Shown here: positions 7,575 through 15,449 of the stretch, piece after piece | Layout: each line of letters begins with the position of its first letter | Numbering within the stretch: the first letter of the stretch is position 1 | Source: an uncultured Caryophanales bacterium | GTDB lineage: Bacteria; Bacillota_I; Bacilli_A; RFN20; CAG-826 | DNA: 26,238 nt | Assembly (NCBI GenBank): GCA_946404585.1 | Contig: CAMJEC010000005.1 | Location: forward strand, 1 to 26,238 | Direction: 5' to 3' | Program-made: the position numbers and the translations under genes | Notes under the pieces: model-generated | What the model was told of the DNA's origin: nothing | Databases searched by the model: none | Seen by the model: only the letters and a program-made list of their open reading frames with translations

Positions 7575-9965
7575 ATGAAAAAAAGGAATTTACTTTTGTT
7601 ATCGGTGTGTTTCTTTTCTTTGTGCTTAGGGGCTTGTCAACCAAATAGTTCCAATCAACAAGATAAAGATAGTGTACCAGAAACAGGAAAAGCAGACCGC
7701 TCATCTTTAAAATATACTTCTTATTTAGATAATTATAAAAAGAGTGATTGGAAAGCACATTGGATTTGGACAAATTACTGCAATGAAGATAGCTATGTCG
7801 CTTTTAGAAAAGTCTTTACATTAAAAGAAAAAGTGAACGAAGCAACTGCTTTCATATCCGCTGAATCTAAATACTTTATGTGGGTTAATGAAGAACTTGT
7901 GACAATTGATGGTTCTTTAAAGCGTGGGCCAACACCATACGACTCATATTATGACGAAGTAAAAATCAGCAATTTAAAAGAAGGCAATAACATCATTACT
8001 ATCTTAGTGGCCTTTAATGGTAGAAGTGGAGATAGCTCTATTAATCCACAAATCAAAGATAGTGAAGGTGATATGATTTCTCAAGCTGGTTTATTATTTG
8101 AAATGCAAGCGGGCGATACATTAGTAAAATCAGATTCTTCTTTTAGAACAATAAGAATTGATGCTTATCGCAACAAAATAAGCGGTGGTAAAGAATATGA
8201 TGCTTATGATCAATCATCAATGCTTGCTGAAAGAAATGTTTTCTACGACGCTAGAAAAGAAATAGGCGATTATCGTAAATTAGACTTCGATGATTCATCT
8301 TGGGAATCCGCTAAAGCGGTGGCAAAAGCTGGTAACTTACCTTTTGGTGATTTATATAAGGCACCTACAAAGCCAATTAAATTTCACGAAATTACTGATT
8401 TCAGCAACGCAAATGAATATGTTGGCAAAACGTTATCAGAAGATACAACTTTAAAGTTAAATTTACCTACAGATATTCAATTCTCTTGGTATATCGATGT
8501 TGAAGCGGAAGCAGGAAAGAAACTAGTTTTCTATACTGATTCATATAAATATAATGATGGTCTGCAATCATTTAAAGACACTTATGTCACAAAAGACGGA
8601 CAACAAAGTTATGAGAATTATCCATGGAGAAGTGGCTACACATTATTTATCGACGCTCCAAAGGGTGTTAAGTTTAATAAACTTGCTTATCGTATGAGCG
8701 AATTTAATGGTGAACTTATGGAACCATTTGCCTCTTCTGACGCTAATTTGGATACCTTATGGAAGAAAGCGCAAAACACTGTTAGAGTGTGTATGAGAGA
8801 CTCTTTTATGGACTGTCCAGATCGAGAAAGAGGGCCATATATGGGGGATGCTTCTAACCAAATTGATGCTGCTTTATATTGCTATGATCAAGGGGCTTTA
8901 GATCTCATTAAGAAATCAATATTAGTGTGCCTAGGGTGGGTTAAGACTGATAATGTCATTCCATCCCGTGCGCCAAGTGTCAAACCGCAAGAAATCCCTA
9001 ATCAATCATTAGCCTTCCTCACCAGCGCTTATCATTATTTCGAACACACTAACGATATTGAAACAATGACCCCCTATGTCAAAGCGGTAATTGAATATTT
9101 AAAATTATTTGAGATGCAAAACGGCCTTCCTAAATATCGTGCTGGTTCTTGGACATGGAACGATTGGGGTAGCTATATTGATAATGATTTATTACAAGCT
9201 GGATTCTATTATTACGCTTTAAGATTAACTAAAGAATTAGTGGCCCTTCTTAAGATGAATGATGACATCTCTTTCATTAATGAAAGAATGGCTTCAATGG
9301 AAGCAAATTATCATGATGCTTATTACACCCAGGATGGCTTTAAATCCTCCTCATCAAATCACATTGATGACCGCGCTAATGCAATGCTCGCGCTTTCTGG
9401 TTTAGCTAAAGAAAGTGATTATGAAACAATTATTAATGTTTTAAGTAAAACTAGAGAAGCCAGCCCATTCTGTGAAAAATATGTTTTAGAAGCCTTATGC
9501 AAGATGGGCAGAATCGACATTGCTAAAGAAAGAATGCTCCTTAGATATGATGCGATGATTAAAGATAGCAAAGATACATTATATGAAAAATTTGATATTA
9601 CAGATGGTACTTTCAATCACGCTTGGACAAGTGGACCAATCTATATCATTAATCGTTACATTGCAGGTTTAAAGCCAACTAAGCCAGGATTTGAAGAATA
9701 TTCATTATCATTAACAAATTTATTAGATTCATTCAAATGTTGTAATTATACAGTTAAAGGTAATATTGATGTTGAACTTGCTAATAAAGACGGCGTTAAG
9801 ACTTTGACAATCAATAGCATTAACGCAAAAGGTGAAATTATTATTCCTTCTAGCTTAGGAAATACCATTTCTGTTAGTGGCGGCCATTATGAAATAAAAG
9901 AAACTAATTCTTCTAAAATAGTAACTATTAATGAGGCCAAAACTTATACGATTACAATTAGATAA
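7575..9965 (+). CDS. GH78-like alpha-L-rhamnosidase lipoprotein
   Basis: This 796-residue protein has a lipoprotein signal (LGAC, Cys21). An N-terminal beta domain typical of rhamnosidases (WKAHWIW, FRKVF, VNEELV) and further beta domains precede an (alpha/alpha)6 barrel. The motif DCPDRERGPYMGDA is the GH78 signature; its acidic residues Asp413, Glu418 and Asp425 have the same 5- and 7-residue spacing as Asp567, Glu572 and Asp579 of the Bacillus sp. GL1 rhamnosidase RhaB. The late catalytic Glu of RhaB could not be placed with confidence. Family members release terminal alpha-L-rhamnose from plant glycans or glycosides. The ATG at 7575 is chosen over an upstream TTG (7515) because AGGAG precedes it and a clean lipobox signal follows. 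It is expected on the outer membrane face. Confidence 0.82.
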   Translation: MKKRNLLLLSVCFFSLCLGACQPNSSNQQDKDSVPETGKADRSSLKYTSYLDNYKKSDWKAHWIWTNYCNEDSYVAFRKVFTLKEKVNEATAFISAESKYFMWVNEELVTIDGSLKRGPTPYDSYYDEVKISNLKEGNNIITILVAFNGRSGDSSINPQIKDSEGDMISQAGLLFEMQAGDTLVKSDSSFRTIRIDAYRNKISGGKEYDAYDQSSMLAERNVFYDARKEIGDYRKLDFDDSSWESAKAVAKAGNLPFGDLYKAPTKPIKFHEITDFSNANEYVGKTLSEDTTLKLNLPTDIQFSWYIDVEAEAGKKLVFYTDSYKYNDGLQSFKDTYVTKDGQQSYENYPWRSGYTLFIDAPKGVKFNKLAYRMSEFNGELMEPFASSDANLDTLWKKAQNTVRVCMRDSFMDCPDRERGPYMGDASNQIDAALYCYDQGALDLIKKSILVCLGWVKTDNVIPSRAPSVKPQEIPNQSLAFLTSAYHYFEHTNDIETMTPYVKAVIEYLKLFEMQNGLPKYRAGSWTWNDWGSYIDNDLLQAGFYYYALRLTKELVALLKMNDDISFINERMASMEANYHDAYYTQDGFKSSSSNHIDDRANAMLALSGLAKESDYETIINVLSKTREASPFCEKYVLEALCKMGRIDIAKERMLLRYDAMIKDSKDTLYEKFDITDGTFNHAWTSGPIYIINRYIAGLKPTKPGFEEYSLSLTNLLDSFKCCNYTVKGNIDVELANKDGVKTLTINSINAKGEIIIPSSLGNTISVSGGHYEIKETNSSKIVTINEAKTYTITIR

Positions 9966-9991
9966 AATCCATATTTAGGATTAAAGAAATT

Positions 9992-10063
9992 AAAGACTAT
10001 TTATCAATTAGCGCTAGTAAAAATTAAGTTTACGCGACCTAAATTGTCAAAATAGTCTTTTTT
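9992..10063 (+). terminator. Long structured inverted repeat / terminator after GH78
   Basis: AAAGACTATTT (9992-10002) pairs perfectly with AAATAGTCTTT (10050-10060), followed by a six-T run ending at 10063. The 47-base interior can continue the stem: CAATTAG (10005-10011) with CTAAATTG (10039-10046), and GTAAA with TTTAC, with small bulges. It contains the octamer TAGCGCTA (10009-10016). It most likely terminates GH78 transcription, but is much longer than the other terminators here. Confidence 0.65.
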
Positions 10064-10100
10064 ATTAAAAATGAAGGCAACTTGAAAAAGGAGATTTTAT

Positions 10101-10736
10101 ATGAAAAATTTGAAAGCCATGGCTTTTGCGACCCTTGCGCTTGCTTCCATTACTTTAAGCGCATGTAGTGGTGCATCAAAAGAGGCCAAAATTAAAGGTG
10201 TTTATTTATCACCAGCCGAGATGTCATATAGCAATATGCGTCCAACTTATAACTATTACTTAACAACATTCACCCAACAAGAATTAACACTTTTCGAAAA
10301 CAATACATATTGTTTAATCGTCTCAAGTAGTCAATTCTCCGCTGTTGTTCTTGACGAAAACACAAATAACTTCTCTGGCAATGAAAGAGCTAACTACTTA
10401 TATAAGTTCTATGGCAGTTGTTCTTCCTCTGTTAACGATATCGATGAAGATTTGCTCGATGTTAAGTTAAAGAGTGTTTCTAGATACGTTGCTTCTTATG
10501 ATCAACAATACTGGTTAGATACTGATAACTGGACTGAAGAAATGGGCAAACAAGTCATACCACCAAAGGGTTATGACACCTCAACTGGTGCGCCAATCCC
10601 AGATACAGAAGCTTCTCCATGGAGCGCTAAGCAATATCTCGATAGCAGACAATTTGCTTCTGAAGTAGAAATCCAAGTTAATGTTAAAACATGCAGCTTT
10701 GATTTCACAAAACTTGAATTTGTTGAAGCGAAATAA
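10101..10736 (+). CDS. Uncharacterised lipoprotein
   Basis: This 211-residue protein has a clear signal peptide and lipobox (LSAC, Cys22), so it should be anchored outside the cell. I recognise no domain. It contains LTLFENNTYCLIVSS, a strand-turn-strand pattern common in small beta-rich secreted lipoproteins, and many aromatic and Ser/Thr residues of the kind seen in surface proteins. A strong AAAGGAG ribosome binding site precedes the ATG. It ends eight bases before a GH3 gene that has no ribosome binding site of its own, so the two are probably co-translated. A role in binding glycan or supporting the adjacent GH3 is possible but unproven. Confidence 0.75.
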   Translation: MKNLKAMAFATLALASITLSACSGASKEAKIKGVYLSPAEMSYSNMRPTYNYYLTTFTQQELTLFENNTYCLIVSSSQFSAVVLDENTNNFSGNERANYLYKFYGSCSSSVNDIDEDLLDVKLKSVSRYVASYDQQYWLDTDNWTEEMGKQVIPPKGYDTSTGAPIPDTEASPWSAKQYLDSRQFASEVEIQVNVKTCSFDFTKLEFVEAK

Positions 10737-10744
10737 TAAATAAT

Positions 10745-13621
10745 ATGGATAAAAAGAGATTATTAGGGGGCTTAGGCGTCACAATAGTCTCTCTTTCTAT
10801 AATTGCTTCGTTTGGCACAAAGCTTGCCTACGATAGAGAGGGAGATGTCAACCTAGCCTTAAAGATTACCGCCCCAACTATTGAAGGGGATGGAAACACA
10901 AAGTATTTTAAAAGCGACTACGAAAGTAAGGAAGCTATGTATGACGCTTTAAAACAATACAACATTAAAGCACAAGTTGAAGGTACAGTTTTACTTAAAA
11001 ATAAAGATAACGCTTTACCTTTAAAAGCCACTGATAAAGTGACATTATTAGGCAAAGCTTCTACTAATCCAGTTTATCATGGTGGTAGCGGTGGCCCAAT
11101 TAACTATCAAAGCAAATCCTTAGTGGATGCTATTAAAGAAGGTGGCTATTCACTTAATGAAGAAGTGAGTAACGCTGTTAAAAATGTGAAAGTAGATCAC
11201 GATAAGTTCGGTAACATCGGTGAAGTCGATGTCACTACCTATAATGGTGTCAGAACTAGCTTTGCTAGCTATGATGATGCAGCCATTGTTGTCCTAAAAA
11301 GATTTGGTGGCGAAGAAGGTGATTTAAACCATGGTTTACAAGACTTATGGGAAAAAGGTCCACATATCAGAGAATTAGCTCTTCACGATGAAGAAAAAGA
11401 CGTTTTAAATCTCGTTAAGAGTTCCTCATTTAAAAAGAGAATTGTCATCGTCAATAGTGGTTATCCAATGGAACTAGAAGAACTCGATGAATACGATATC
11501 GACGCTGTTTTATGGATTGGTTATCCTGGTAGCTTCGGCATGTATGGTGTAAGCGATATCTTATTTGGCAAAGCCGATCCTTCTGGCCGTTTAGTGGATA
11601 CCTATGCCGCTAACTCTTTAAGTAGTGCGGCAATGCAAAATGCTGGCGATTTTAAATTCGCTAACTTAACTGATTTATATAAAAGAGAATACTTAGTTTA
11701 TGCCGAAGGCATTTATGTCGGATATAAATATTATGAAACTCGTTATAACGATTTAATTTTGAATCAACATAACGCTGATGATGCTGTTGGTATTTATAAC
11801 TCTAAAGGTGGCAAATGGAACTATGCTGATGAAGTCACCTATTCATTTGGTGATGGCATGTCCTATGCTTCTTTCACACAACAAATTGAATCGTTCGAAT
11901 GGAACAAAGGCACTCATGAAGTTACCGCTAAAGTTAAAGTAACTAATAATGGTAACGATAATTATTCTGGTAAATCAGAAGATGTTGTCCAACTCTATGC
12001 CCAACTTCCTTATGAAGCTGGTCAAGCTGAAAAAAGCGCCATTCAACTTCTTGATTTTGCCAAAACAAAAGAATTAGCCAAAGGCGAATCAGAAGAAATT
12101 ACGTTAAAGTTCTCTGATTACTATTTTGCAACTTATGATCAAAATGCCACGAATGGTGAAGACGCATCTAAAAAAGGCTGCTATACATTTGATGCTGGTG
12201 ATTATTATTTTGCTTTAGGTAATGGTGCTCATGATGCCTTGAATAACATTCTTGCAAAGCAAGGCAAAACAGGCATGTATGACGCCGCAAATAATCCTGT
12301 TACAGGCGATGCAAGTAAAGTTCAAGTCGTCAATTTAGCGGCTTTAGATAACAAAACTTATGCTAAATCACCATATACAGGAGAAATCGTTTCTAATTTA
12401 TTTGAAGATCGTGATATCAACTCTTTCTATGAAACTGATGTCGTCACTTATTTAACAAGAAGCGATTGGAAGACATTCCCAAAACCATATAAAGATTTAG
12501 AAGCAACATCAGAAATCAAACATTTAATGGAAGATTCATTATATAAAAAGCCTGCTGATGCTCCAGATATCAAATCTTTCAAACAAAAAATTGATAATGG
12601 CATTAAATTTGTCGATATGAGAGATGTTGACTTTGATGATCCAAAATGGGAAGACTTCATCGATCAATTATCAGCTGGCGAATTAGCACAAATCATTGGT
12701 GATAAAATGGCGATGGACGCCATCAAATCCATTTCTTTCCCAGCCTACAGTGGTGGTGATGGTCCTGATGGTCATCAAACAAGTAATGTTGTTTATGTTA
12801 ATGAAATCGTCGGTGCTTCTACATTCTCCAAAGAATCTTTAGAGAATCGTGGACGCTTCTTCGGCGAAGAATCATTATATTTAGGCTTTAAACATATTTA
12901 TGGCCCAGGTGCTAATATTCATAGAACACCATATTCAGGTAGAAACTTTGAATATTATAGTGAAGATGCAATGATGTCATTCTTGTGCGGTCAAGCCCAA
13001 GAAAAAGGCATGGTTGAAAAAGGCATTGCCGGTATGATTAAGCATTTCTGTGGCAATGACCAAGAAACTAATAGACATGGTGTAGCGACATTCTTAACTG
13101 AACAAGCATATCGTCAAGGACCATTAAAAGGTTTTGAAGGAGCTTTAACAAACGGTTCATTAGGGACAATGACAGCCTATAACAGAATCGGTTGTATTCC
13201 TACAGCCGCTGACTATCAAACAATGACCTTGGTCTTAAGAAAAGAATGGGGCTTCAAAGGCATCAATATGACTGATTCTAGTAAAGATGCTTCATCATAT
13301 ATGTCAACAGCCGATTGCTTATACGCTGGCACAAATCAATTTAATAATGATAAGGATAGAGTAAGCGAAGCAAGCTCCTTATTAACAAAGAGTAAAGATG
13401 GTTTTATCTGGCAAAAATTACGCGACACTGCTCATTATTACTTATATGCCATGAGCAGAAGCAACCTCATCAATGGCTTAGCCAGTGATACTGTTGTTAA
13501 GGATTTCGTTCCTTGGTGGAAACCAACTACAATCGCACTTGATATCTCTTTAGGCGTTATCGGTGTAGGATTACTTGGCGTATTTGTCTTCCTCTCATTA
13601 AGAAAGAAGAAAGGAGAGTAA
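10745..13621 (+). CDS. Domain-swapped GH3 glycosidase, membrane-anchored at both ends
   Basis: In this 958-residue GH3 enzyme the usual order is reversed. After an N-terminal helix (about residues 5-25) comes the GH3 C-terminal alpha/beta domain (EGTVLLKNKDNALPL onward), then a fibronectin-III-like domain (VVQLYAQLPY), and last the catalytic barrel with YGPGANIHRTPYSGR (about 718), KHF (Lys766-His767) and nucleophile Asp844 in INMTDSS. A final helix (about 920-950) ends in RKKKGE. Reversed GH3 enzymes are known from ruminal Firmicutes beta-glucosidases. Both helices suggest an extracellular enzyme tethered at each end. Specificity (beta-glucosidase, xylosidase or other) is not readable. There is no ribosome binding site; it follows the lipoprotein gene by eight bases. 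It is paralogous to the gene at 15450. Confidence 0.87.
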   Translation: MDKKRLLGGLGVTIVSLSIIASFGTKLAYDREGDVNLALKITAPTIEGDGNTKYFKSDYESKEAMYDALKQYNIKAQVEGTVLLKNKDNALPLKATDKVTLLGKASTNPVYHGGSGGPINYQSKSLVDAIKEGGYSLNEEVSNAVKNVKVDHDKFGNIGEVDVTTYNGVRTSFASYDDAAIVVLKRFGGEEGDLNHGLQDLWEKGPHIRELALHDEEKDVLNLVKSSSFKKRIVIVNSGYPMELEELDEYDIDAVLWIGYPGSFGMYGVSDILFGKADPSGRLVDTYAANSLSSAAMQNAGDFKFANLTDLYKREYLVYAEGIYVGYKYYETRYNDLILNQHNADDAVGIYNSKGGKWNYADEVTYSFGDGMSYASFTQQIESFEWNKGTHEVTAKVKVTNNGNDNYSGKSEDVVQLYAQLPYEAGQAEKSAIQLLDFAKTKELAKGESEEITLKFSDYYFATYDQNATNGEDASKKGCYTFDAGDYYFALGNGAHDALNNILAKQGKTGMYDAANNPVTGDASKVQVVNLAALDNKTYAKSPYTGEIVSNLFEDRDINSFYETDVVTYLTRSDWKTFPKPYKDLEATSEIKHLMEDSLYKKPADAPDIKSFKQKIDNGIKFVDMRDVDFDDPKWEDFIDQLSAGELAQIIGDKMAMDAIKSISFPAYSGGDGPDGHQTSNVVYVNEIVGASTFSKESLENRGRFFGEESLYLGFKHIYGPGANIHRTPYSGRNFEYYSEDAMMSFLCGQAQEKGMVEKGIAGMIKHFCGNDQETNRHGVATFLTEQAYRQGPLKGFEGALTNGSLGTMTAYNRIGCIPTAADYQTMTLVLRKEWGFKGINMTDSSKDASSYMSTADCLYAGTNQFNNDKDRVSEASSLLTKSKDGFIWQKLRDTAHYYLYAMSRSNLINGLASDTVVKDFVPWWKPTTIALDISLGVIGVGLLGVFVFLSLRKKKGE
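12911..12968 (+). repeat. 58-bp perfect repeat, copy 1 (inside first GH3)
   Basis: Positions 12911-12968 are identical base for base to 17739-17796 in the second GH3 gene. They cover codons for the ANIHRTPYSGRNFEYYSED active-site segment, while flanking sequence differs clearly. Confidence 0.9.
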
Positions 13622-13625
13622 AGAT

Positions 13626-14048
13626 ATGAAACTATTTAAGAATTTCTTTAAAGATCGCTCATTAGGTTTCTTTATTGCTTTTGCAGCAAGTGCCTTAGCG
13701 ATAATCTTATCATTTGTCTATCTTGTCTCTTATCTATCAATATCTGCGGATAAAATGGATCGTGTATTCTCCATATTAACATTCTTATTTACACTCTTTG
13801 GTGGCTTAGCCATTCTCATTGGTGAATTATTGAGAATTGAATACGTTTCCATGGTTGGTCCAATTCTTATTGCTGTAGCGCTTGCTAAACATAGTGTGGA
13901 AGCAGCCTACCCAATCGCTGATATTGGCACTGGTGTTGTTTTCTTTGGCGGTAACCAATTATTCGCTGTCTTATTCATCGTTTTAATTGGTATTGTATTC
14001 CTCATTGCTTTAGTTTCAACATTCCTTTCTCACAATAAGCAAAAATAA
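13626..14048 (+). CDS. Small multi-pass membrane protein of unknown function
   Basis: This 140-residue protein is almost entirely hydrophobic, with about four membrane segments (roughly residues 12-34, 44-67, 73-90 and 108-135). It has a positively charged start (KLFKNFFKDR) and end (HNKQK). I recognise no family. It begins four bases after the GH3 stop with a good AAGGAGAG ribosome binding site that lies within the end of the GH3 gene, so the two are one operon. Because the GH3 protein has membrane helices at both ends, this protein could partner it in the membrane, but that is inference from position only. A strong hairpin follows its stop. Confidence 0.75.
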   Translation: MKLFKNFFKDRSLGFFIAFAASALAIILSFVYLVSYLSISADKMDRVFSILTFLFTLFGGLAILIGELLRIEYVSMVGPILIAVALAKHSVEAAYPIADIGTGVVFFGGNQLFAVLFIVLIGIVFLIALVSTFLSHNKQK

Positions 14049-14065
14049 ATTTGCGCAATAAATAA

Positions 14066-14110
14066 AAAAGGTTACGCGACATAGTTTGGGACTCATGCGC
14101 GTAACCTTTT
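14066..14110 (+). terminator. Terminator-like 13-bp hairpin after the GH3 operon
   Basis: AAAAGGTTACGCG (14066-14078) is perfectly complementary to CGCGTAACCTTTT (14098-14110), with a 19-base loop. The T tail is short (four bases, then AATATT). The start of the loop side, TTACGCGACATAGTTTG (14073-14089), resembles TTACGCGACCTAAATTG inside the hairpin at 9992-10063. Confidence 0.75.
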
Positions 14111-14186
14111 AATATTCTCTCGAAAACACACGCATGAAAAAAATAAAAATGAAATATATTTTGTGTGTTATTCGTATGGAGGAATT

Positions 14187-15320
14187 ATGAAAAAATTATT
14201 TACAACCCTATGCGTCTTTGCAGGCTTAGTTTTAACAGCTTGTGGCGCTAACAATCAAAAATCCACAGATTCTTATCAATTCTGGGGCAAATTAGAGGAA
14301 GGTGGCAGCTTTGCTTCATTCACTGATGCCGCATTCTTATTAAACCTTGATGCGGAAGGCAAAACAACATTAGATAAGTATAACTTTGCTTCTTATGATG
14401 CTTCTCCAGCTGCTTCAAATAAGAGTTACATTGCTTCTTATATGTCTGGCACATGGAAAGCAGTGAAAAAAGAAGGTGTTGATGCTTTACAAATCAAATT
14501 AGCCTTTATCGAAGATGATGGCTCAGAAAAAGATCCTGCCACATATTACGCTTATGAATCTGATGGCGTCTATAGTGTTGATCTCACAGTTGCTTTAGTT
14601 AAAGGTCAAGCTTTCAGTAGAACCGTGTCAATGACAGGCCAAAAAGGTCAAAAATACGCTGATGCTGATGCATTCATCCAAGCCTACAAGAAAGATTTTG
14701 TTGAACCAGAAAGCGTCGTTAAAGTTAACTCCAAAGCCAATGGTGGTGTCGCTTATTTCCAACAAGATGGTAAAGTCTTAATTTACGTTGGTACAAATAA
14801 CGTCGCAAATGGTACATATGTGAAAACTGCTACTTCTTTAACTTTAAAGTTTGGCGAAAATGAAATTCCAGTTACTCTTACTGCTGAAAAAGGTTCATTC
14901 ACCTATACTTACGATTTAGCCGGTTATCAAACAATCGATTTAGTCTTTGAATTCCCAATTGCTGATTTTGCTAAATTACCAGTTATTGAACAAGGCGGTC
15001 AAACACCAGTTGATGAAAACGTTGTTCTTACGATGAAAGATACAACAAATAACGCTACATTAACATTCAATAAAGACAAAAAATATACAATTAATATGGA
15101 TTTTGGTGGAAACGGTGCCTTCGATGTTCAAAAAGGTACATGGTCATTCGCTGGCTATGTTGTCACTTTAACTCCAGAAAGTGGTGAAGCTTATTCTTCC
15201 ACTACTAATGATGGCAAGTTCATTATCGAAACCCACATTTCATGGGGTGGTGGCGCAGTCAATAGAGATCTTCACTTTGAAGATACTCAAACAGTAATCG
15301 GCAAATTCATGGCTGCATAA
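14187..15320 (+). CDS. Uncharacterised lipoprotein with three similar beta units
   Basis: This 377-residue lipoprotein has lipobox LTAC (Cys19). The ATG at 14187 is preferred over an upstream GTG (14163) because GGAGGA lies just before it and the signal peptide starts there. The rest is beta-rich with no catalytic motif I recognise. Three units share a pattern of GTW or GTY followed by an alternating L-x-L strand: SGTWKAV (Gly88), NGTYVKT (Gly209) and KGTWSFA (Gly317), spaced 121 and 108 residues. This resembles repeated lipocalin-like or META-like small barrels, a guess from pattern alone. Lying between two GH3 genes and ending in its own terminator, it may be a surface glycan-binding or scaffold protein. 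Confidence 0.78.
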   Translation: MKKLFTTLCVFAGLVLTACGANNQKSTDSYQFWGKLEEGGSFASFTDAAFLLNLDAEGKTTLDKYNFASYDASPAASNKSYIASYMSGTWKAVKKEGVDALQIKLAFIEDDGSEKDPATYYAYESDGVYSVDLTVALVKGQAFSRTVSMTGQKGQKYADADAFIQAYKKDFVEPESVVKVNSKANGGVAYFQQDGKVLIYVGTNNVANGTYVKTATSLTLKFGENEIPVTLTAEKGSFTYTYDLAGYQTIDLVFEFPIADFAKLPVIEQGGQTPVDENVVLTMKDTTNNATLTFNKDKKYTINMDFGGNGAFDVQKGTWSFAGYVVTLTPESGEAYSSTTNDGKFIIETHISWGGGAVNRDLHFEDTQTVIGKFMAA

Positions 15321-15339
15321 TTGAACTAACTAATGAATT

Positions 15340-15362
15340 AAGGGAGCTTCTGCTCCCTTTTC
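15340..15362 (+). terminator. Rho-independent terminator
   Basis: AAGGGAGC (15340-15347) and GCTCCCTT (15352-15359) form an 8-bp stem with a TTCT loop, followed by a T-rich tail. It ends the lipoprotein transcription unit ahead of the second GH3. Confidence 0.88.
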
Positions 15363-15449
15363 TTTGTGCTGTGATATTGCAAGATTACGCTATTTATATT
15401 GGTGTAAAAAACAAAGTTTTTAATAATAAGAGCAATCGGAGGTCTATTT

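Noticed and set aside
14123..14169. AACACAC/GTGTGTT inverted repeat as a riboswitch or attenuator ahead of the lipoprotein
   Set aside because: The arms are only 7 bp with a 31-base loop and there is no conserved RNA pattern I recognise; low-complexity chance is likely.
14163..14186. GTG start for the three-unit lipoprotein
   Set aside because: It lacks a ribosome binding site and spoils the signal peptide; GGAGGA precedes the ATG at 14187.
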